Source: Candidatus Fluviicola riflensis (lineage in GTDB: Bacteria; Bacteroidota; Bacteroidia; Flavobacteriales_D; Crocinitomicaceae). Taken from it: a stretch of DNA of 64,000 nt. Below the pieces are notes generated by a model, which was given only the letters and a program-made list of their open reading frames with translations, made no database searches and had not been told where the DNA came from. Both the position numbers and the translations under genes were made by a program. The stretch is taken from positions 3,150,641-3,214,640 of the forward strand of contig CP022585.1 in the NCBI GenBank assembly GCA_002243285.1. The letters run 5' to 3'. Below are positions 43,938 through 52,512 of this stretch, one piece after another. Each line of letters starts with the position of its first letter. Position 1 is the first letter of the stretch.

Positions 43938-44351
43938 TCATTTTCGTTTGCGGAAATAATTGTCGTTGTATTCAATCGGTGAAATATGCATCACTACCGT
44001 GTCGCCTTTGTAAAACAGCGGATAGTTTTGTTCCTTTTTATTGAACATCACATATTCGTATTCATCCAAAACAGGAAGTTGTGTATTGGAAAACTCGTAT
44101 TTATCGAGCTTCTTGCCATTTTTATAGACAATCATTTCGCTCTTTTTCGTGATTTTCAACGTGTACTTATCCGGAACTTCAGACGGTTCTATTTTGGTTC
44201 CGTTATTAAACGAGCAAATAAAATCGTATTCGCCGATCAAAAAAGCCAAATCACCCGAAATAACCTGGTCGCGCTGAAAAGAAGCACTCACAAAAAACAA
44301 ACCGATTACCGCGATCATACGCAACGGTTTCATCCAACTTTTTGATTTCAT
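43938..44351 (-). CDS. Small exported protein of unknown function
   Basis: A 137-residue protein with an N-terminal basic-hydrophobic stretch (MKSKSWMKPLRMIAVIGLFFVSASFQ) that fits a signal peptide. The mature part contains SGDLAFLIGEYDFICSFNNGTKI, TLKITKKSEMIVYKNGKKL and FYKGDTVVMHISPIEYNDNYFRKRK, beta-rich and reminiscent of small lipocalin-like domains. No family is assigned. It ends 59 bases before the histidine kinase start. Confidence 0.65.
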   Translation of the reverse strand: MKSKSWMKPLRMIAVIGLFFVSASFQRDQVISGDLAFLIGEYDFICSFNNGTKIEPSEVPDKYTLKITKKSEMIVYKNGKKLDKYEFSNTQLPVLDEYEYVMFNKKEQNYPLFYKGDTVVMHISPIEYNDNYFRKRK

Positions 44352-44523
44352 TACTTTGGGTTTTAAATCTGTTTTGTATCAAAAATACCGTTGTCTGATG
44401 AAAGAAACAAGCGCATCGCTTGAAAACGGCTGACTTAAAGTGTAAACCGCTCTCTTGGTTGAGCGATCCCTGCCAAAGGTGTTCTTAGCAGTATCTTTAT
44501 TCCCGTAGTAGAAGTGTAAATAA

Positions 44524-44652
44524 TTCCCACGAATGCACGAATTTCAGCTCGGCTAACGCACTCGCCTGATTTCATAAAATACATCCAATTTATTGCTAAC
44601 TATTATAGAGCGCGTCCGTTAGGCGCGCAAAAAATTCGTGCATTCGTGGGAA
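44524..44652. repeat. Long interspersed hairpin element, copy 2
   Basis: The outer 21-base arms (44524-44544 and 44632-44652) are perfect inverted repeats built from the words CCACGAATG, CACGAATTT and their complements. Inside lies GCTCGGCTAACGCACTCGC (44547-44565), identical to the reverse complement of a stretch in the 32491-32622 element. An inner imperfect partner GCGCGTCCGTTAGGCGCGC (44610-44628) pairs with that core at 15 of 19 positions, so a stem of about 40 pairs is possible. Confidence 0.7.
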
Positions 44653-44733
44653 AGAAAAAGTATGACATTCGATGGAACAGCCCATATTTCTGCCAAATGC
44701 GTGTCACTTCTTTATCCGCAATTACGTTTTAGT

Positions 44734-44741
44734 TATATTTG
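44734..44741 (+). promoter_or_regulatory. -7 promoter element of the PorP/SprF gene
   Basis: TATATTTG fits TAnnTTTG and ends 16 bases before the GTG start at 44758. Confidence 0.5.
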
Positions 44742-44757
44742 ATATTCAAACTTACCT

Positions 44758-45759
44758 GTGAAAAACGCGTGGTTGTATTGTTTACTCGTGCTGTCTGTTC
44801 CGTTTTGGGGACATGGTCAGGATATTCACTGGTCGCATGTAAACCGGCAGCCACTTTATCAGAATCCCGGGAATACAGGCTTATTCGTGGGTGACATCCG
44901 AATTACCGGCAATTACAAAGATCAGTGGCGCCAGGTAAGTGTTCCTTTTTCAACGTTTGCAATAGCCGGCGATGCCAAGTGGAAAGCCAAAGATTTAAGC
45001 GGTGGTTTACTGTTTTTTTACGACCAAGTGGGCGATGGAACGTTCAAAACCTTCGAGCTGCAGGGTTCGGTTGCCAAACAACTGAAATTGAGTTCCGATT
45101 CGATGCATTGTCTTTCCGTGGGTTTGCAATTCGGGATGAATCACCGGCAGATGAACACGAACGCGTTTTACTTCGATAATCAATTCAATGGTATCAATTT
45201 CGATCCGACGCTTCCCAGCAACGAAGTCTTCGCCAACGATGCTCGCACCAATATTTCGGCAGCAACCGGAGCTGTTTATTCGTGGAATCGAACAGCCAAC
45301 GAGAAACTAACCGCGGGAATTGCAGGATTTAACCTCAACAGGCCCAACCAGGGATTTTACGGACAAAAAATCCCCCGCGACAGGCGTCTGAGCGTGTTTG
45401 CCATTTACGAAAAACCAATCAATACCGACTGGACTATTTTACCCGGATTATCGTTTAATATGCAGGGGAAATACCGCGAGTTATTGGTCGGCGGACAAGG
45501 ACGTTATACACTTGTTAACCGCCTGGGAACGTATCGTGCTGTCGACGGTGGAATCTGGTTCCGCAGCCGCGATGCGATTATCATTCGTGCCGGAGTTGCA
45601 ATCCAAAACTGGTCGGTAGCGCTTAGTTATGACACTAATATTTCTAAACTTACACCTGCGAGTAACCTTCGCGGCGGTTTGGAGTTATCAGCACATTACA
45701 TCATTACCCGGTTCAAGCCGAAAAACACCATTCACCGCGTATGTCCAGACTATATCTGA
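44758..45759 (+). CDS. PorP/SprF-family type IX secretion outer-membrane protein
   Basis: A 333-residue outer-membrane barrel. Signal peptide MKNAWLYCLLVLSVPFWGHGQ, then DIHWSHVNRQPLYQNPGNTGLFVGDIRITGNYKDQWRQV, the standard PorP/SprF start, with further strands (GGLLFFYDQVGDGTFKTFELQG) and the usual aromatic end. In T9SS organisms these proteins bind PorE/SprE-type partners or surface anchors. The start is a GTG at 44758, the first codon that gives a complete signal. It overlaps the OmpA-type gene by 19 bases, so both form an operon. Confidence 0.92.
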   Translation: MKNAWLYCLLVLSVPFWGHGQDIHWSHVNRQPLYQNPGNTGLFVGDIRITGNYKDQWRQVSVPFSTFAIAGDAKWKAKDLSGGLLFFYDQVGDGTFKTFELQGSVAKQLKLSSDSMHCLSVGLQFGMNHRQMNTNAFYFDNQFNGINFDPTLPSNEVFANDARTNISAATGAVYSWNRTANEKLTAGIAGFNLNRPNQGFYGQKIPRDRRLSVFAIYEKPINTDWTILPGLSFNMQGKYRELLVGGQGRYTLVNRLGTYRAVDGGIWFRSRDAIIIRAGVAIQNWSVALSYDTNISKLTPASNLRGGLELSAHYIITRFKPKNTIHRVCPDYI

Positions 45760-47993
45760 TTGGTTTATTTTCGCTGCTTTCATGGGGAAGTATTGCTCAG
45801 AATGAATTGGGGAAATACCTCGAATTTGCTGATCAGCAATACCAGAAAGGCGATTACATCTACGCATTGACGTATTACGAAAAAGCGATGGAAATCGATT
45901 CCAATTCGGTGAGCATCCTCTGGAAATATGCCGAAACCCTGCGCGCTTACAAAGATTACCGCAAAGCTTCTTATTACTACGAAAAAGTCTATAACAAAGA
46001 AGAAGCAGCCATTTATCCGTATAGCTTGTTATACTGGGCGCTGATGGAAAAACAAAACGGCCATTATGCAGAAGCAATCGAATTGTTTAAACGCGCTAAA
46101 AAGAAATACGCTAAAAACAAAAAAGATTACACGTATCTCAAAACCAAGCGCGAACTCGAATCGTGTTTGTGGGCGCAATCTGCCTTGAAAGATACAATGG
46201 AGATCAACTCGCTGAAATTACCGGAAGGTTTAAACACTGTCAATTCGGAATTTGGCCATGGTTTTGTTGATTCGCTGTTTTTGCTTTCTTCGCTTCGGGC
46301 CGATTCGGTTGGCGGGAACGAGGAAATTTACGATCCGTCCTACACCAACCAATTGTATACCTTCCCCATTCATGATTCTACTTCGGTTTCGTTACAGGCC
46401 GAACGGATTCAGGCGCTTTCTCAAGCCGGATTTCACACAGGAAACGGAACTTTCAGCCTCGACGGAAAACGTTTTTATTTCAGTCAGTGTACCGGCGACG
46501 AAATGCAGTTCAATTGTCAAATCGCCGTTTCACGTTACAGCAATGGAAAATGGTCGAAACCGGAATTGCTGGGTGATATCATCAACGAACCCAATGCCAA
46601 TACCACCATGCCTTCTATTGCTTTGTTCGAGAAAGAAGAAGTGCTGTTTTTCGCCTCCAATAAAGAAGACGGAAAAGGCGGAATGGATTTGTATTTCTCG
46701 ACGATCAAAAACGACGGAAATCAATTCGGAAAAGTACGCGCCGTTCCGAAAGTAAATACCATCGATAATGAACTGGCGCCGTGGTATGATTCAAAAGAAC
46801 AAAAACTTTACTTTGCTTCATCCTGGTGGAATGGATTTGGTGGTTATGACGTTCACTTTTCGCCGATGATCAACGGAAGTTTTGCCGAAGTGGTCAATGT
46901 TGGACTTCCATTCAATAGTCCGGCCAATGACCTGTATTACTTCGAAAAAGGCGATTCGGTGTTTGTTTCCAGTAACCGTCTGGGGGTGGAATACGCCAAA
47001 AACCCGACTTGCTGCAGCGACATTTTTGCTTACGCACCGCCGGTTGTGATCATTCCCGAAACCAAGATCGAAACACTCATCGACTTGAACAGACGATTAC
47101 CGGTGACACTTTATTTCCACAACGACGTTCCTGATCCACGCTCGCATGAAACTACGACAAGAGTGAATTATACAGACAGTTACGACAATTACGTGGCGAT
47201 GATTCCCGAATACAAAAAGGAATATGCCAAAGGCCTTTCAGGTGATCGTGTTATTGAAGCTGAAGAAGATATTGAAAGTTTTTTTACCGAATATGTGGAG
47301 CAAGGTGTGCGCGATTTACAATTGTTTAAAACCTTGTTGTACGAGGAACTTCAAAAAGGATTCCGTATTCGGATCAGTGTGCGCGGTTTTGCTAGTCCGC
47401 TGGCAAAAACTGACTACAACGTTGCGCTTACCAAACGACGGATCGCTTCATTGGCAAATCACCTCAAAGCATGTGATGGCGGCATTTTCGCTCCATACCT
47501 GGATGGAACTGCACTCAACGGCGGAAAGCTGGAAGTAGTCGGCGTTCCTTTCGGAGAATACACGGCCGACCAAATCACGAGCGATAATCCGAATGATTTG
47601 AAAAACTCGGTTTTCTCAAGAGCTGCCGCGCGTGAACGTAAGATCGAAATTCAAAGCGTAAGTTACCTCGACACCGATAGCCTGTTCTTTTTGGTAGATG
47701 TGGAACCTACTTCCATTGTTTTAGGGAAAATCAGTACAACTGCTTCGTTGAATAAAATATTTTCGGTGTACAACACAAGTGGTAATCCGCTAACGATCCA
47801 AAAAGTGGTGGTGCAAGATTCATTATTCCAGGCGCGGTTCAATCCGGTGATCGGTGTTTCTAAACGTAGTGAGATCACTATTTCTCCCGTAAAACCATTG
47901 CCTACCGGAATTTTCTCATTACCAATGGACCTTTATTTCGAAGGATTTGAAAAACCTATTCGGGTGATGATCCTCGGTGAAGGAACCAATTAG
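45741..47993 (+). CDS. PorE-like OmpA-family protein with TPR and beta-propeller parts
   Basis: A 750-residue exported protein (MSRLYLIGLFSLLSWGSIAQ signal). TPR-like repeats come first (about 25-130, QQYQKGDYIYALTYYEKAMEID), then beta-propeller blades (about 230-430, FSLDGKRFYFSQCTGDEMQF, IALFEKEEVLFFASNKEDGKGGMDLYF, LAPWYDSKEQKLYFAS), then an OmpA-type peptidoglycan-associated domain (about 535-650, RISVRGFASPLAKTDYNVALTKRRIASLANHL). An extra beta domain of about 100 residues follows. In the OmpA domain the usual GHTD is GFAS while the Arg is kept, so peptidoglycan binding may be altered. Such proteins link PorP/SprF barrels to the cell wall. Confidence 0.85.
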   Translation: MSRLYLIGLFSLLSWGSIAQNELGKYLEFADQQYQKGDYIYALTYYEKAMEIDSNSVSILWKYAETLRAYKDYRKASYYYEKVYNKEEAAIYPYSLLYWALMEKQNGHYAEAIELFKRAKKKYAKNKKDYTYLKTKRELESCLWAQSALKDTMEINSLKLPEGLNTVNSEFGHGFVDSLFLLSSLRADSVGGNEEIYDPSYTNQLYTFPIHDSTSVSLQAERIQALSQAGFHTGNGTFSLDGKRFYFSQCTGDEMQFNCQIAVSRYSNGKWSKPELLGDIINEPNANTTMPSIALFEKEEVLFFASNKEDGKGGMDLYFSTIKNDGNQFGKVRAVPKVNTIDNELAPWYDSKEQKLYFASSWWNGFGGYDVHFSPMINGSFAEVVNVGLPFNSPANDLYYFEKGDSVFVSSNRLGVEYAKNPTCCSDIFAYAPPVVIIPETKIETLIDLNRRLPVTLYFHNDVPDPRSHETTTRVNYTDSYDNYVAMIPEYKKEYAKGLSGDRVIEAEEDIESFFTEYVEQGVRDLQLFKTLLYEELQKGFRIRISVRGFASPLAKTDYNVALTKRRIASLANHLKACDGGIFAPYLDGTALNGGKLEVVGVPFGEYTADQITSDNPNDLKNSVFSRAAARERKIEIQSVSYLDTDSLFFLVDVEPTSIVLGKISTTASLNKIFSVYNTSGNPLTIQKVVVQDSLFQARFNPVIGVSKRSEITISPVKPLPTGIFSLPMDLYFEGFEKPIRVMILGEGTN

Positions 47994-48000
47994 ATTTCAG

Positions 48001-48064
48001 ATTAACAGATTACAAATTGTAGATTACGTCCAATCTGTAATCTGCCAATTTGCAATCTGTTAAT
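48001..48064. repeat. Long hairpin at a convergent gene junction
   Basis: Outer arms ATTAACAGATTACAAATTG (48001-48019) and CAATTTGCAATCTGTTAAT (48046-48064) match at 18 of 19 positions, with an inner AGATTAC/GTAATCT pair. The word ATCTGTAATCTG is repeated. Probably a bidirectional terminator between the OmpA-type gene and the large secreted protein. Confidence 0.65.
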
Positions 48065-48090
48065 TTATATCTGTAATCTGATTTGACCCA

Positions 48091-51000
48091 TCAAATATTC
48101 TCTAAATCCGCCTGGCGCATGCCGCCAAAGAACTTCACAATTTTTTCTCCCACACCGGGCACTTCCACATGAATGATGTAAACACCGCTCGATATCGGGA
48201 TTCCATGTGAATTCTTCAAATCCCAATCGACCGAAGTGATCTGGTTATCCTTTTTAAAAGTGCGAACCAACTTACCGCTCACGTTGTAAATCGTAACCGT
48301 ACATTGATCAGGCAGGTTCGTTATTTTCACACGATTGTCCAAACGCGAGCGTTCGTATTCAGAAAACGCGTAATACGGATTCGGAACCACATTGATCAGA
48401 TCCAGCACACTAGCCAGTTGTTCCTGGTTCGCTGTGGTTGTTTTGATGTCATCCATACTCCAGCCATACATCGGTTTCCCACCGTTTAAGTTTGTTGCAA
48501 CGCGATCTTTGTACTCGCGGTTGACATGTACATTGATCGTCACGTCGGTTTCACGTAAATCATGTCCCGGACTCAATACCGGATTGGCAATCCACATCAA
48601 ACTCTCGAATAAATCACCGTAAGACGCTGTTGTAGCGGTTGTGTATTGATCATACACCCAATCGTTTGCACCATCGTAATAAGGAGTCGGTGTAAAAAAA
48701 CCGCCATTTCCAACTTCAGTACCGAAAACATAAATCGGATGTTGTCCACCCATAACCGGAATGCCATTTTCATCAACGATAGTCTCGGTTGGATTCCATT
48801 TCATGTCAGCCCCGTTTTCACCACCAAGGAACGAATTCTCGCCAAATGCCAGGTGCAAACGTGCTCCGGTTTCCAGATCAATTGCATAACCCGGGAACCA
48901 GCTCATTCCCATCGTTTGGGTTACCTCGCTGGCATTGTATCCAGGATCATCCAATTTTCGACCGGCTTTATCAACTGATGGTGATTTACGCAATTCGCCC
49001 GGTTTTCCACCACCGGCATTCAGGTTTTCATCACGCCCGAGTTCAACAACCACACAACGTGTCCATTTTGATTGATCATTCGTAATAACCAGCTTAATAC
49101 TTGGCAGGAACGAAATACTGGCCCGTGCACGTGATCCGGAGAACGAAGAAAAGTTCTCAGGGTACGCCAACGGCATAAAGTCACATTGGTAACCTGTTAC
49201 ACGGTGCGGTGCAATTCCACCACCCAATAATTTGCTGTATTGCTCCTTTACATCTTTTCCAACCTCGTCTCTATAACAGCACGGATTCAGATAATCCGGT
49301 GGTAAAGGATCGCATTCCGTGGCCTGATCGGGTGAATAAGTCCCCGTTCTGATCCAGTTGGTCGGGAATAGCTGCGCATCATCTTCTACGAACCGCAGCC
49401 ATCGCTTTGACGAATCGGCAAATGTATACGAAGAAGAAATCGGATCAGTATATTTTAAAGTTTCATTACCTCCATTTCCGATAAAATAGTGTTGCTTCTG
49501 GTAAATCTGTACCGAAACACCCCATTTCGGGATCAGTTGTTCGTTGTCAATGGCAATCGTGGTTTCAGAACTTACCGAATCCAAGAGTTGTCCGTCTTTT
49601 TCATCGTATTGATAAATCACCCAACCAGCTGTATCGATATCAGAATAGTTGCGGAATTTACATTGGAAATACCCCCCCGCAAGATTCAGCGGATCAATCA
49701 CTTTAACATTGATCGGCCCGCTGCCGTAATCGTATTCGGGATCTTCCATGTAGCCATTAGCGACAATTTCATTCTCGGATGCAGACGTCAAGCGCAAAGC
49801 ATTATTTCCGTTTCCGAAACCGTCGAGTCGCGTGATTCGTGGCGTTTGACCGTAAGTTGCACTTTGAATGGTACCACCCAATTCAGGTGAAGGATTGTGC
49901 GGAACGGCCGCGGCGGCGATCAAAGGAGTTCCATCGGCATTGATGCGCGAACGCAGATACGGTTTTTTCTGACCATCCAGCTTTGTTGCATCGTTCGGGT
50001 CGTAATCCTTAAAATTGTTATAACCATAAGCTACTGCGAGGTAATAATAGCTTTTGTGATTCACCAGGGTTCGCGATCCGCTCGCAAACAAGTCTTCTGT
50101 GATGCGGAATGTATGTTGAATTCCTTCATCGGCTCCGTCTACTTTTTCAACCGGAATAGAATATTTCAGGTCTTCGTCGTATTCAAAATTCACCAATCTA
50201 CCTATACCATTTTCCACATCACACTGAGCTACCAGGCGTGCTTTGGTTTCGTCGCCCAAATCGGTCACCGACACTTCATCGCTGCGCAATTGAAAGATCT
50301 GGTAACCTTCGAATCGGTAGAAACGGTCGGTAAAAGCAGGATCGATATTGATTTTATCTTCCTCAATGTAATCTTCCTGTTCTTTTCTGTAATTGTTTGA
50401 AAGGCCTTTCGGATTGTCGAGCATCAGTATCAATTCATTGTTCAGTTCCTGGATTGTCAACACCGGCGCATGAGGTGGTTCCATAATGCGGAAACAATTA
50501 TCAAACAAGGCTTGTGCTTTTGTATCTGCCGTTTTCAAAGCATCAACAGAAGCAAAAATACTTCCTTCGTTGCTGCGGGCAAATACGATCCCAACTGTAA
50601 TATTATTCACCGCTCCCGGACGCAATGTAAACGGTCCTGCAGATTGTACAAAACGACGGTCGCCTGATTGTGTACTGGCACCACCATTTCCCTGCGGATC
50701 AAATTCCGACCAGTCAAACCCGGGGTTATTCCCTTGTGTTCCCCAATCAAACGGATCTGAATCAGCAGGAAACATATAATCGGCTGGCATATTAGGCAAT
50801 CCTCCGGGCGAGGAACCAATTCCTGTTCCTCCGTAAACCATCTCATCATTGAAACGCCATAATCCCTGCATGTAATTATAGAATTGCAGCGCACTTTCGG
50901 GATCCGATTGTGCTTGCGGGCCATTTCCGGTATAGTACACAAAACGACGCATTCCAAAACGTTCGTTGTCGGCAACACCGTCTCCGTAACCGATTCCCAA

Positions 51001-52278
51001 CCCCGGATAAACAATTCCTCCGGCGGCAATAGCCATAGCTGTTCGCAATGAAGAATCGCCTGTAGTGATCAACGGATTATCTACTCCGTCAGGATCCTGG
51101 TAAGGCCCTTCAAAAAAGTCGATTCCCACTGCCGGTGGATTTTGTCCATATCCTACTCTTCCCGATTGTGTTTCGTCATTTAAGTCACCGTTGTAGATGT
51201 ATCCCAACCCACGGCTCACATCACAACCAGCATAATCATCTGCGTTTCCACCCAAATCCACATCGGCGTATTGTGAGAAATACGTATTGTGCAAGGTTTG
51301 TGTTCCGCGGTTAATGAGTTCATAATTGAAAAAGGTCATTTTATTGATCTCATCATCAGTCGCAAAAGAGAAGGCTTGCGCCCTGATTTCCATTCCGATG
51401 CCCGCTCCACCTGATTCGGTGTGAATATTTCCCTTATCGTTGAATACCCACCAATGTGTTTCGTCACCGTACAGTGAAATCCTTCGGTCAACACCGCATT
51501 CAATGTCATCGTGTCCCAGGATATCATCATACCACGGGTAATCGCCATCCGCCGGATCGTAAACCAAATCCTGATTGCGGTCATAATAAGGCGCCAGGAA
51601 CGGGTCCTGGTTCAACGTTGTATTTCCGTTTCCGGGCCAGGCATTGATCCGCGCCATGACCTCATTGTCGGGCATATCGATTTCTGCACAAGCCACCGGA
51701 TCAGCGACGGGAATATTACTCGGATCACATTCCCACCAGGTAATAAATGCAATGACTTCCGCCTTGCGAATGGTAAAAATATTGTCGTAAGTAGCACAAA
51801 CCAACGGATCTATGTTTCCATCACCGTAGTCACGACGTGCGCCATCACCCTGTGGAATCAATGGCGTATAATTACCACTTCCGGAATTGACGGTCAATGG
51901 GCCGGGCCAGAAATCGTTTCCATCCGATCTGAATTTTACGGCAGCAATTTTTAACTGCCCGTTTGTGTCCGTGCCTCCAATCCACAATGACGCAGCATAA
52001 ATAGCCGTTGCATCGCCCGTTTTGGGGACTTTGTAGGTCGCTACGTTATTCGCGCGGTCCAGAAATAAGAGTCCGCCGGTTTCCAATTGACAGCTTACAT
52101 CGTTAAAATCCATCGTAAGCCGGTAATTGGCCGGAGCGCAGTTAGCACCACGTGTCTGAGCGACCGGTTTGTTGGAAATGCCTGATTTGCTCTTTCCATG
52201 ATCATCGTTGTAACCGAGCACAGCGGTGACCGACAACAGGAATACCCCTGTTGTTACAAGTTGTAATATCTTTCTCAT
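48091..52278 (-). CDS. Very large secreted protein with a T9SS-like C-terminal tail, paralogue A
   Basis: A 1395-residue protein. N-terminal signal MRKILQLVTTGVFLLSVTAVLG, then the conserved GKSKSGISNKPVAQTRGANCAPANYRLTMDFNDVSCQLETGG. The body has repeated acidic/aromatic segments such as DQDLVYDPADGDYPWYDDILGHDDIECGVDRRISLYGDETHWW, with no enzyme motif I recognise. The C-terminal 95 residues start VVPNPYYAFSEYERSRLDNRVKITNLPDQCTVTIYNVSGKLVRTFKKDN and run like a type A sorting domain (WDLKNSHGIPISSGVYIIHVEVPGVGE), then add KIVKFFGGMRQADLENI. The paralogue at 56854 has the same length. Function unknown; surface display or secretion is inferred. It stands without receptor or PorV neighbours. 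Confidence 0.78.
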   Translation of the reverse strand: MRKILQLVTTGVFLLSVTAVLGYNDDHGKSKSGISNKPVAQTRGANCAPANYRLTMDFNDVSCQLETGGLLFLDRANNVATYKVPKTGDATAIYAASLWIGGTDTNGQLKIAAVKFRSDGNDFWPGPLTVNSGSGNYTPLIPQGDGARRDYGDGNIDPLVCATYDNIFTIRKAEVIAFITWWECDPSNIPVADPVACAEIDMPDNEVMARINAWPGNGNTTLNQDPFLAPYYDRNQDLVYDPADGDYPWYDDILGHDDIECGVDRRISLYGDETHWWVFNDKGNIHTESGGAGIGMEIRAQAFSFATDDEINKMTFFNYELINRGTQTLHNTYFSQYADVDLGGNADDYAGCDVSRGLGYIYNGDLNDETQSGRVGYGQNPPAVGIDFFEGPYQDPDGVDNPLITTGDSSLRTAMAIAAGGIVYPGLGIGYGDGVADNERFGMRRFVYYTGNGPQAQSDPESALQFYNYMQGLWRFNDEMVYGGTGIGSSPGGLPNMPADYMFPADSDPFDWGTQGNNPGFDWSEFDPQGNGGASTQSGDRRFVQSAGPFTLRPGAVNNITVGIVFARSNEGSIFASVDALKTADTKAQALFDNCFRIMEPPHAPVLTIQELNNELILMLDNPKGLSNNYRKEQEDYIEEDKINIDPAFTDRFYRFEGYQIFQLRSDEVSVTDLGDETKARLVAQCDVENGIGRLVNFEYDEDLKYSIPVEKVDGADEGIQHTFRITEDLFASGSRTLVNHKSYYYLAVAYGYNNFKDYDPNDATKLDGQKKPYLRSRINADGTPLIAAAAVPHNPSPELGGTIQSATYGQTPRITRLDGFGNGNNALRLTSASENEIVANGYMEDPEYDYGSGPINVKVIDPLNLAGGYFQCKFRNYSDIDTAGWVIYQYDEKDGQLLDSVSSETTIAIDNEQLIPKWGVSVQIYQKQHYFIGNGGNETLKYTDPISSSYTFADSSKRWLRFVEDDAQLFPTNWIRTGTYSPDQATECDPLPPDYLNPCCYRDEVGKDVKEQYSKLLGGGIAPHRVTGYQCDFMPLAYPENFSSFSGSRARASISFLPSIKLVITNDQSKWTRCVVVELGRDENLNAGGGKPGELRKSPSVDKAGRKLDDPGYNASEVTQTMGMSWFPGYAIDLETGARLHLAFGENSFLGGENGADMKWNPTETIVDENGIPVMGGQHPIYVFGTEVGNGGFFTPTPYYDGANDWVYDQYTTATTASYGDLFESLMWIANPVLSPGHDLRETDVTINVHVNREYKDRVATNLNGGKPMYGWSMDDIKTTTANQEQLASVLDLINVVPNPYYAFSEYERSRLDNRVKITNLPDQCTVTIYNVSGKLVRTFKKDNQITSVDWDLKNSHGIPISSGVYIIHVEVPGVGEKIVKFFGGMRQADLENI

Positions 52279-52512
52279 AATCGTTTTCTTAGACTGACAG
52301 GTGAGGTTCGCAATTGATCGATCAAAATCGGAACTTCTTATTTGTTTCAGGTTACTATGAAGAACGTATGTTAGCTAAAAGTGGTTGGGAGAAATCCGAA
52401 AATCGCCAGTTGGCAAGGGTTTTGTTTTCGACAAACAGCACCTGATTTCTCTTTTCACGGTTTCTAACTGCATCAGCACAAAACGTTATCTTTGTGCATT
52501 AACTCTTTATGC
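52279..52512. other. Divergent promoter region
   Basis: About 234 bases between the large secreted protein (minus) and the acyltransferase (plus). A perfect palindrome TTGATCGATCAA lies at 52314-52325 and the acyltransferase -7 box at 52487-52494. No gene or longer repeat is visible. Confidence 0.45.
52487..52494 (+). promoter_or_regulatory. -7 promoter element of the acyltransferase operon
   Basis: TATCTTTG fits TAnnTTTG and ends 18 bases before the ATG at 52513. Confidence 0.55.

Larger units (their letters stand above)
44352..44757. other. Divergent intergenic region with a long hairpin repeat
   Basis: About 406 bases. It holds the long hairpin element at 44524-44652 and, near the right end, the -7 box TATATTTG (44734-44741) of the PorP/SprF gene. 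The first 170 bases contain no gene I can support. Confidence 0.55.

Noticed and set aside
49897-50400. A 167-codon open frame on the plus strand opposite the large secreted protein
   Set aside because: Opposite a strongly conserved long gene; no start context and no recognisable motif.
52314-52325. Perfect palindrome TTGATCGATCAA in the divergent region
   Set aside because: 12 bases with no repeat of it elsewhere and no adjacent regulator; not enough to call an operator.
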